Positions 7,279 to 13,603 of a DNA stretch of 28,113 nucleotides are shown here, piece after piece. This DNA is from Streptomyces sp. MUM 178J. GTDB lineage: Bacteria > Actinomycetota > Actinomycetes > Streptomycetales > Streptomycetaceae. The notes below the pieces were generated by a model, which made no database searches, was not told where the DNA came from, and saw nothing but the letters and a program-made list of their open reading frames with translations. The translations under genes and the position numbers were made by a program. The stretch lies in the NCBI RefSeq assembly GCF_022414575.1, contig NZ_JADWYQ010000060.1, positions 1 to 28,113 of the forward strand, in the 5' to 3' direction. How positions within the stretch are numbered: position 1 is the stretch's first letter; the number at the start of each line of letters is the position of its first letter.

Positions 7279-8823
7279 TCACGGCTCGGGGGTGAAACCT
7301 CCTTGCAGGCGTTCGAGGTCGGAGGGCCGCACCTGGATGGCGAACAGCGCGATGAACGCGCCGATCACGGCGAAGGCGGCCGCGGTGACGAAGGCCGCCG
7401 AGGCCCCGGCGGTGAGCACCTGGTCGCCCCAGGGCGGCGGGAGTTCCCTGGTGCGCGCGAACTCGGCGCGCTGGGCGGGAGTGGCGTCGGCCAGGAAGGA
7501 CGGGATGAGCTCACGGGCCTTGTTGGCGCTGTACGTCCCGGCGACGGTGACGAGGATCGACAGTCCGAGCGAACCGCCCACCTGCTGGGTGGCGTTGAGG
7601 ATGCCCGACGCCGCGCCCGACTCGTGCGGCGGGACCCCGGACAGCGCCATCAGTGTCAGCGACACGAACTGCAGCCCCATGCCGAGGCTGAAGACGAGCA
7701 TGGGCCCGAGGATGCTGCCGGCGTAGGTCGAGTGGATGTCGGTCAGCGTCAGCCAGGACAGCCCGGCGGCGGACAGCAGCGCGCCGACGACCATGAACGG
7801 CTTGGGGCCGTACCGGGGCAGCAGCTGCGAGGCCGTCCCCGCGCCGACCGCGATGACCGCGCTGACGGGCAGGAAGGCGAGCCCGGCCTGCAGCGGGCTG
7901 AAGTCCAGCACGTTCTGCACGAAGAGGGTGAGGAAGAAGAACATGCCGAAGATCGCGGCGGCGAGGCAGAGCATCATGCCGTAGGTGGCGGCGCGGTTGC
8001 GGTCTGCGAACATCTTCAGCGGGGTGATCGGCTGCCGGGAGCGCCGCTCGATCAGGAAGAAGGCCGACAGCAGCACCACGGCCCCGCCGAAGGCGGCCAG
8101 GGTCAGTCCGTCCCGCCAGCCCTGCTGGGCGGCGCGGATGAAGCCGTAGACGAGTGACACCATGCCGGCGGTGGAGGTCAGCGCGCCGGCGAAGTCGAAG
8201 TTGCCGGGGTGGCGTTCGGACTCCTGGATCCAGCGGGGAGCGGCCAGTGCGATCAGCAGTCCGATGGGGACGTTGACGAAGAACACCCAGCGCCAGTCGA
8301 GCCATTCGACGAGGATGCCGCCGGCGAGCAGTCCGATCGCGCCGCCGCCGGCGGAGACGGCCGCGAAGACGCCGAACGCCCGGTTGCGGGCCGGTCCTTC
8401 GGCGAAGGTGGTGCTGATCAGCGCGAGCGCGGTCGGGGAGGCGACGGCCCCGCCCATGCCCTGCAGGGCGCGTGCGGCGAGCAGTTGGCCGGGGTTCTGG
8501 GCGAGCCCGCCGAGCAGCGAGGCCAGGACGAAGAGCAGGATGCCGAAGATGAAGACCCGTCTGCGTCCGAGGATGTCGCCGGTTCTGCCGCCGAGCAGCA
8601 GGAGTCCGCCGAAGGTCAGCGTGTAGGCGTTGATGACCCACGAAAGGTTGGTGGTGGAGAAGTCGAGCGCTCGCTGGATGTGCGGGAGCGCGATGTTCAC
8701 GATGGTGATGTCGAGCACCACCATGAGCTGGCACGAGGCGATGATCAGAAGCGCGATCCCGCTGCCGTCGCCCTTGTGCGAGGCGGCGGTCCGCGGCGGT
8801 GGCGTCGGCTGCGAGCTGGTCAT
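7279..8823 (-). CDS. DHA2-family (EmrB/QacA-type) MFS drug exporter
   Basis: A 514-residue major facilitator with about 14 transmembrane segments, the 14-helix DHA2 class that exports drugs or cationic compounds with proton antiport. Visible family signatures are MVVLDITIVNIALPHIQRAL in the first helix (motif D1), the loop GRTGDILGRRRVF (motif A), ALQGMGGAVASPTALALI, and GGAIGLLAGGILVEWLDWRWVFFVNVPIG (motif C region, here given in parts of the protein around residues 130-185). The ATG at 8823 is chosen because the upstream frame is low complexity. The start is preceded by a short hairpin enclosing GAGGG. The gene ends by a GTGA overlap or a 38-bp gap with the following phosphatase. Substrate not predictable. 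Confidence 0.9.
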   Translation of the reverse strand: MTSSQPTPPPRTAASHKGDGSGIALLIIASCQLMVVLDITIVNIALPHIQRALDFSTTNLSWVINAYTLTFGGLLLLGGRTGDILGRRRVFIFGILLFVLASLLGGLAQNPGQLLAARALQGMGGAVASPTALALISTTFAEGPARNRAFGVFAAVSAGGGAIGLLAGGILVEWLDWRWVFFVNVPIGLLIALAAPRWIQESERHPGNFDFAGALTSTAGMVSLVYGFIRAAQQGWRDGLTLAAFGGAVVLLSAFFLIERRSRQPITPLKMFADRNRAATYGMMLCLAAAIFGMFFFLTLFVQNVLDFSPLQAGLAFLPVSAVIAVGAGTASQLLPRYGPKPFMVVGALLSAAGLSWLTLTDIHSTYAGSILGPMLVFSLGMGLQFVSLTLMALSGVPPHESGAASGILNATQQVGGSLGLSILVTVAGTYSANKARELIPSFLADATPAQRAEFARTRELPPPWGDQVLTAGASAAFVTAAAFAVIGAFIALFAIQVRPSDLERLQGGFTPEP

Positions 8824-8833
8824 GGTGCACCGT

Positions 8834-8849
8834 GCCCTCGTGTGAGGGC
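8834..8849 (-). promoter_or_regulatory. Hairpin over the exporter ribosome-binding site
   Basis: On the minus strand, GCCCTC-ACAC-GAGGGC forms a perfect 6-bp stem ending ten bases before the exporter ATG. The only Shine-Dalgarno-like sequence, GAGGG, is the downstream arm, so folding would mask it. A self-complementary GGTGCACC lies between hairpin and ATG. Translational control is an inference. Confidence 0.35.
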
Positions 8850-8961
8850 CAGCAGACGTGACCGCCCACGCTTCGACGGTAAGGCCGCCTCCTCCGCCCC
8901 ACCAGTCGATCACACCGGGGCGGAGGGTGAATGAGCTGGTCAGAGAGGTGAGGAAGGCGGC

Positions 8962-9360
8962 TCAGGGGAGCACGGCGAAGCCGTCGAGCTCGACGAGCGC
9001 CCGGTCGTCCCAGAGGCGTACGACGCCGATGACGGCCATTGCCGGGTAGTCGCGGCCGGCGAGCCGCCGCCAGATCCGGCCCAGTTCGGGGGTGTGCGCA
9101 CGGTAGTCGGCGACGTCCGTGGCATAGACGGTGACCCGGGCGAGGTCGCGCGGGGCGCCGCCCGCCGCGGCGAGGGCGGTGAGCAGATTCGCGAGTGCGG
9201 TCTCGAACTGCTCGGGCAGCGTGTCCCCGACGACGGCCCCGTGGCCGTCGAGCGCGGTCTGCCCGGCCAGGAACACCACGCGCGAGCCGGTGGCGACGAC
9301 GGCGTGCGAGAAGCCCGCGGGCGGGGAGAGTTCGGCCGGGTTGCGGCGGTCCAGGCTCAT
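8962..9360 (-). CDS. Rid-family (YjgF/YER057c/UK114) protein
   Basis: A 132-residue Rid-fold protein (FLAGQTALDGHG, QFETALANLLTALAAAG, LARVTVYATDVADY, VELDGFAVL). Archetypal RidA hydrolyses reactive enamines/imines using an arginine in PARS; the matching position here reads PAMA, so it belongs to a Rid subgroup without that residue. Its ATG overlaps the stop of the acyl-CoA dehydrogenase gene (ATGA), so the two are co-translated. In the anthranilyl-CoA pathway the reduced ring product carries an enamine; hydrolysing it to release ammonia would be a natural job for a Rid protein. That role is inference, supported by known Rid genes in aromatic amine catabolic clusters. Confidence 0.88.
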   Translation of the reverse strand: MSLDRRNPAELSPPAGFSHAVVATGSRVVFLAGQTALDGHGAVVGDTLPEQFETALANLLTALAAAGGAPRDLARVTVYATDVADYRAHTPELGRIWRRLAGRDYPAMAVIGVVRLWDDRALVELDGFAVLP

Positions 9361-10805
9361 ACGGGCGACTCCTCGGCGGGTCCTTCCTCGGCGGGGCCTT
9401 CCTCGGCAGGCGGCTTGGCGCCGGGCGCGTGCGGCCCGGCCGGGGCGGCTCCCGTGCCCGGGGGCGGCTCCGGCCGCGAAGAGGGTCCGGCGGCCGAGGA
9501 GGAACCGGAAGGCCGGCCCCGTCCCGTATCCGACGGCCCTGCGGCCGCCCGCACCAAGCCCCCGGCCCGCATTGTCGCCGGCGAGGGTCCCGTGTCCGGG
9601 GTCGCGCTCGTGGACTGAGGCGCTCCCCCGGTCGGAAAGTGCCCGGCGGCCGGAGCCCCGGCGGGGGGCGCGGCCGCGTCCGATCCCCGGCCGGCGGCAG
9701 CGTAGAGCCGGCGGGCGATGACCGTGCGCTGGACCTCGGTGGCGCCCTCGTAGATCCTGGGCGCCCTCACCTCGCGGTAGAGGTGTTCCAGCAGATGTCC
9801 GCGACGCAGCGCCTGGGCGCCGTGTAGTTGGACGGCCGCGTCCACCACATACTGGGCCGTCTCCGTGGCCAGCAGCTTCGCCATCGCCGAGCGGGCGGGG
9901 ACATCGGCTGCCCCGTCGTCGTACGCGGCGGCGGCGGCGTAGACGAGCAGCCTGGCGGCCTCGGTGCGGGTGGCCATCTCGGCGACCGTGTGGGCCACGG
10001 ACTGGAGGTCCATGAGCGGCCCGCCGAAGGCGGTGCGGGCCGCCGTGTGCGCCAGCGCCGCGTCCAGGGCGGCCTGCGCCATGCCGACGGCGAACGCGCC
10101 GACGCTGGGGCGGAACAGGTCGAGGGTGCGCATCGCCACCCGGAAGCCGCGGTCCGCCTGGCCCAGGACGTCGTCGGGGCCGACCGGAACGCCGTCGAAG
10201 GCGAGGGCGCCGATCGGGTGCGGGGAGAGCATCTCCAGCGGGGAGCCTGACAGGCCGGGACGGTCGGCCGGGACGAGGAAGGCGGTGATGCCGCGGGTAC
10301 CCGCGCCCTCGGCCGTACGGGCGAAGACAGTGTAGAAGTCCGCCTCCGGGGCGTTGGAGATCCAGCACTTCTCGCCGCTGAGCCGCCAGCCGGGGCCGTC
10401 CGGCGCCGCCTTCAGGGCGATGGCCGCCGCGTCCGAGCCGGCTTCCGGCTCGCTGAGCGCGAAGGCGGCGACGGCCCGCCCGGCGGCCACCTCGGGCAGC
10501 CAGCGTTCCCGCTGCGCCCCGGTGCCCGCCTGGTGCACCGGGGCCGCCCCCAGCCCCTGGAGGGCGAGGGCGGTCTCGGCCTCCGTACTGCCGTGGGCGA
10601 GGGATTCGCGCAGCAGGCAGAGTTCCAGCGCACTGCCCGTGAAGACCCTTCTGAGCAGGCCCAGTTCGCCGAGCGCGGCGACCAGGGGGCGGTTGACGCG
10701 GCCCGGCTCGCCCGCCTCGGCGAGCGGCCTGAGCCGTTCGGCGGCGAGCGTGCGCAGTTGCGCACACCAGGCGATCTGTGCCGGGTCGAGTGAGAATACG
10801 GACAT
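9357..10805 (-). CDS. Acyl-CoA dehydrogenase with long disordered tail
   Basis: A 482-residue flavin-dependent acyl-CoA dehydrogenase. The first 370 or so residues are the full fold: AAFALSEPEAGSDA (FAD/substrate), GEKCWISNAPEADFYTVF, AARTAFGGPLMDLQSVAH, QLHGAQALRRGHLLEHLYREVRAPRIYEGATEVQR near the C-terminus (these last in separate parts). It probably oxidises a ring-derived or ring-opened acyl-CoA of the 2-aminobenzoate route. About 110 extra residues follow, Pro/Ala/Gly/Ser-rich and ending in near-repeats of AEEGP, unlike normal family members. ATG 10805 was chosen because it starts the conserved fold (MSVFSLDPAQ); GGGAG lies about ten bases upstream. It is divergent from the CoA ligase and overlaps the Rid gene. 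Confidence 0.88.
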   Translation of the reverse strand: MSVFSLDPAQIAWCAQLRTLAAERLRPLAEAGEPGRVNRPLVAALGELGLLRRVFTGSALELCLLRESLAHGSTEAETALALQGLGAAPVHQAGTGAQRERWLPEVAAGRAVAAFALSEPEAGSDAAAIALKAAPDGPGWRLSGEKCWISNAPEADFYTVFARTAEGAGTRGITAFLVPADRPGLSGSPLEMLSPHPIGALAFDGVPVGPDDVLGQADRGFRVAMRTLDLFRPSVGAFAVGMAQAALDAALAHTAARTAFGGPLMDLQSVAHTVAEMATRTEAARLLVYAAAAAYDDGAADVPARSAMAKLLATETAQYVVDAAVQLHGAQALRRGHLLEHLYREVRAPRIYEGATEVQRTVIARRLYAAAGRGSDAAAPPAGAPAAGHFPTGGAPQSTSATPDTGPSPATMRAGGLVRAAAGPSDTGRGRPSGSSSAAGPSSRPEPPPGTGAAPAGPHAPGAKPPAEEGPAEEGPAEESPV

Positions 10806-10826
10806 TCGTGCCCCACTCCCTCTGTC

Positions 10827-10868
10827 GCTATCGCGAACCATTGACTGTCGTCACCATCACGATACGCT
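10827..10868. promoter_or_regulatory. Divergent promoters with shared TGACTGTCGTCA operator
   Basis: Rightward: TTGACT (10841-10846), 16 bp, TACGCT (10863-10868), toward the CoA ligase. Leftward: GTGACG (complement of 10849-10854), 16 bp, GATAGC (complement of 10827-10832), toward the acyl-CoA dehydrogenase. The palindrome-like core TGACTGTCGTCA (10842-10853) overlaps both -35 regions. The same core and the same leftward -35/-10 spacing recur at 16982-17012. Binding by the PaaX-type regulator is inference. Confidence 0.55.
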
Positions 10869-10924
10869 CCTTGTGCGACGCCACCGCGACAAGGCCGCCA
10901 CCACGGCAAGGGGGGCGAACGACC

Positions 10925-12553
10925 ATGGAGCTGACACCCTCGGCCCATCTCGACACCTTCGCGCGCGACCGGCTGCCGCCGACCGCACAGTGGCCCGATC
11001 TGCTGTACGGGCCGCCCGGGCCGTCCTATCCCCGGCGGCTGAACTGCGCCGTGGAGCTGCTGGACGCCACCGTCGAACGCTTCGGGCCCGGACGGCCCGC
11101 CTTCCGCACCGGCTCCGGCGAACTGTGGACCTACGGGCGGCTCCGCGAGCAGGTCGACCGGATCGCGCATGTGCTGACGGCCCGCCTGGGCGTGGTGCCG
11201 GGGAACCGCGTCCTGCTCCGCGGGCCGACCACTCCCCTGCTGGCCGCCTGCTGGCTGGCGGTGCTGAAGGCGGGCGCGGTGGCCGTCACCGTGCTGGCCC
11301 AGCAGCGCGCCCGGGAACTGCGGACGATCTGCGAACTCGCCGAGGTCAGCCATGCGCTGTGCGACGAGCGGTCGCTCGAAGGGCTGACGGAGGCCAAAGC
11401 CCCCGGACTGCGCATCACCCCGTACGGCTCCGACGGCACGGACGACCTGCTGCGGCTGGCCGCAGCCGCGCCGCCGGCCCCGTACCCGGCGGTTCCGACG
11501 GCGGCCGACGACGTGGCGCTGATCGCCTTCACCTCCGGCACCACCGGGCGGCCCAAGGGCTGTCTGCACTTCCACCGCGATGTGCTGGCCGTCGCCGACA
11601 CCTTCTCCGCACAAGTGCTGCGCCCGGAACCCGAGGACGTCTTCGCGGGCAGCCCTCCGCTGGGCTTCACCTTCGGCCTCGGCGGCCTGGTCGTCTTCCC
11701 CCTGCGGGCGGGGGCCTCCGCGCTGCTGCTGGAGCAGGCGGGGCCGAAGCAGCTGCTGCCGGCGATCGCGGAGCACCGGGTGTCGGTGCTTTTCACCGCG
11801 CCCACCGCCTACCGGGTGATGCTGGAGAGCCTCGGCCGGGACGGCGGCGGGCACGACCTCGGCTCGCTGCGGCGCTGCGTGTCGGCCGGGGAGAACCTCC
11901 CGGCGGCCACCTGGCGTGCCTGGCACGAGCGGACCGGCCTGCGGATCATCAACGGCATCGGCGCGACCGAACTGCTGCATATCTTCATCTCCGCCGCCGA
12001 CGAGGCGATCCGGCCCGGCGCCACCGGGCTGCCCGTACCGGGCTGGCAGGCGCGGATCGTGGACCCCTCCGGCCGGCCCCTGCCCGACGGCGAGCCGGGA
12101 CTGCTGGCCGTGCGCGGCCCGGTCGGCTGCCGCTATCTGGCCGATCCGCGCCAGACGGAGTACGTGCGGGACGGATGGAATCTGACCGGCGACACATATG
12201 TGCGGGAGCGGGACGGCTACTTCCGCTATGTCGCCCGCGCCGACGACATGATCATTTCGGCCGGGTACAACATCGCGGGGCCCGAGGTCGAGGACGCGCT
12301 GCTGCACCATCCGGACGTGGCGGAGGCCGCGGTCGTCGGCCGCCCGGACGAGCTGCGCGGCCAGATCGCCGTGGCGTACGTGGTGCTCCGCGAAGGCGTG
12401 GCCCCAGGGGACGACGCCGTGCAGGCGCTGAACGCCGCGGTGCGGGAACGGCTCGCCCCGTACAAGTGCCCGCGCTCCATCGTCTTCCTCGACGCCCTGC
12501 CGCGCACCGCGACCGGGAAGCTCCAGCGCTTCAGGCTGCGGGACCTTCGGTGA
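10925..12553 (+). CDS. Benzoate/2-aminobenzoate-type CoA ligase
   Basis: A 542-residue ANL-superfamily acyl-CoA synthetase. Key motifs: ATP-loop TSGTTGRPKG (203-212), GATELLHIFIS (adenylate site), a late RADDMIISAGYNIAGPEVE hinge region and PRTATGKLQR with the catalytic lysine near 534. GATELLHIF and the overall pattern match benzoate- and 2-aminobenzoate-CoA ligases rather than fatty-acid ligases. It would activate the aromatic acid with ATP and CoA for the fused monooxygenase. ATG 10925 follows AAGGGGGG by nine bases. It shares a divergent promoter with the acyl-CoA dehydrogenase and is followed 22 bp later by the PaaX gene. Substrate (2-aminobenzoate rather than benzoate or salicylate) is inferred from the neighbouring enzymes. 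Confidence 0.85.
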   Translation: MELTPSAHLDTFARDRLPPTAQWPDLLYGPPGPSYPRRLNCAVELLDATVERFGPGRPAFRTGSGELWTYGRLREQVDRIAHVLTARLGVVPGNRVLLRGPTTPLLAACWLAVLKAGAVAVTVLAQQRARELRTICELAEVSHALCDERSLEGLTEAKAPGLRITPYGSDGTDDLLRLAAAAPPAPYPAVPTAADDVALIAFTSGTTGRPKGCLHFHRDVLAVADTFSAQVLRPEPEDVFAGSPPLGFTFGLGGLVVFPLRAGASALLLEQAGPKQLLPAIAEHRVSVLFTAPTAYRVMLESLGRDGGGHDLGSLRRCVSAGENLPAATWRAWHERTGLRIINGIGATELLHIFISAADEAIRPGATGLPVPGWQARIVDPSGRPLPDGEPGLLAVRGPVGCRYLADPRQTEYVRDGWNLTGDTYVRERDGYFRYVARADDMIISAGYNIAGPEVEDALLHHPDVAEAAVVGRPDELRGQIAVAYVVLREGVAPGDDAVQALNAAVRERLAPYKCPRSIVFLDALPRTATGKLQRFRLRDLR

Positions 12554-12575
12554 ACCCTGGCTCTAGAGTGATCAC

Positions 12576-13394
12576 GTGGCCGAGCAGCACACTCCCCGCT
12601 CCCTGATCGTCACCCTGTACGGCGCGTACGGACGCGAACGGCCGGGGCCGCTTCCCGTGGCCGAACTCATCCGGCTCCTCGCGGTCCTCGGCGTGGACGC
12701 CCCGTCCGTACGCTCCTCCGTCTCCCGGCTCAAGCGCCGCGGACTGCTGGTCTCCGGGCGTACGGACCAGGGGGCCGCGGGCTACGCCCTGTCAGAGGAC
12801 GCCCGGCAGCTCCTCGACGACGGGGACCGGCGGATCTACGCCCGCACCTCCCCCGAGCTGTCCGAAGGCTGGGTGCTCGCGGTGTTCTCGGTGCCCGAGT
12901 CGGAGCGGCACAAGCGCCATCTGCTGCGCTCCCGGCTGTCCCGCCTGGGCTTCGGCTCCGCCGCACCGGGCGTGTGGATCGCGCCGGCGCGGCTGTACGA
13001 GGAGGCCAGGCACACCCTGCGGCGGCTGCAACTCGACCCGTATGTGGAGCTGTTCCGCGGCGAGCACCTCGGCTTCGCGCCGACGGCGGAGGCGGCGGCC
13101 CGCTGGTGGGATCTGACGGCCATCGCCAAACAGCACGAGCAGTTCCTCGATCTGCACGAACCGGTGCTGCGGGGCTGGGAGTCGCGCGAGGACACCCCGC
13201 CCGAGGAGGCCTACCGGGACTATCTGACGGCCCTGGACTCCTGGCGGCGTCTGCCGTACGCGGACCCCGGGCTGCCGGAGGCGCTGCTGCCGCAGGGCTG
13301 GCCGGGCGGCCGCTCGGCCGAGGTCTTCGCACGGCTGCACGCGCGGCTGCGGGACGCGGGGGCGGAGTTCGTCGACACGGCCCGAGGAGCCTAG
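12576..13394 (+). CDS. PaaX-family transcriptional regulator
   Basis: A 272-residue PaaX-type regulator, a family of GntR-like winged-helix repressors that sense aryl-CoA thioesters (phenylacetyl-CoA in the type case). The N-terminal winged helix (LIVTLYGAYGRERPGPLPVAELI, then APSVRSSVSRLKRRGLLVS) and the PaaX C-terminal portion (WVLAVFSVPESERHKRHLLRSRL, GFGSAAPGVWIAP) are clear. It is 22 bp after the CoA ligase, so it probably controls this pathway, sensing the acyl-CoA made by the ligase. GTG 12576 is the start. Its stop TAG is formed by the CTAG terminus of a MITE-like repeat at 13391, an unusual detail discussed in the findings. Confidence 0.9.
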   Translation: MAEQHTPRSLIVTLYGAYGRERPGPLPVAELIRLLAVLGVDAPSVRSSVSRLKRRGLLVSGRTDQGAAGYALSEDARQLLDDGDRRIYARTSPELSEGWVLAVFSVPESERHKRHLLRSRLSRLGFGSAAPGVWIAPARLYEEARHTLRRLQLDPYVELFRGEHLGFAPTAEAAARWWDLTAIAKQHEQFLDLHEPVLRGWESREDTPPEEAYRDYLTALDSWRRLPYADPGLPEALLPQGWPGGRSAEVFARLHARLRDAGAEFVDTARGA

Positions 13395-13535
13395 TGCCCT
13401 CCCGGCGGGCCTGCCCTGTCGCGCCGCCCTGCACCGCACTCCCCCTGGGCCCTGCGGGCCCGGGAGGCGCCCCCACGCTGCGTTGACCGAAAGCCCGAGC
13501 AGCTCCGCTCCGAGGACTTCCGGCCGCCTTGCGGT
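13391..13535 (-). mobile_element. Truncated copy of a MITE-like element
   Basis: From CTAG at 13391 this stretch is closely similar, with scattered substitutions and small indels, to the complement of the element at 17667-17867 for about 145 bp. Similarity is lost at about 13535, before the distal terminal repeat would be reached, so this copy lacks about 56 bp. It is in opposite orientation to the other copy and encodes no transposase. Its CTAG contributes the PaaX stop codon. Confidence 0.75.
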
Positions 13536-13544
13536 CTCGAGGAC

Positions 13545-13586
13545 ACGGCCTTCAGGCCGTACCGGGGTCTGGAGGGGGAAGCCCCC
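13545..13586. terminator. Two hairpins between convergent genes
   Basis: ACGGCCT-tc-AGGCCGT (13545-13560) is followed by GGGGG-aag-CCCCC (13574-13586). They lie between the plus-strand PaaX gene and the end of the minus-strand monooxygenase gene, and probably end transcription from one or both sides. There is no U-tract; function is inferred from placement. Confidence 0.45.
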
Positions 13587-13603
13587 GGTTGCCGGAGGGG
13601 GCC

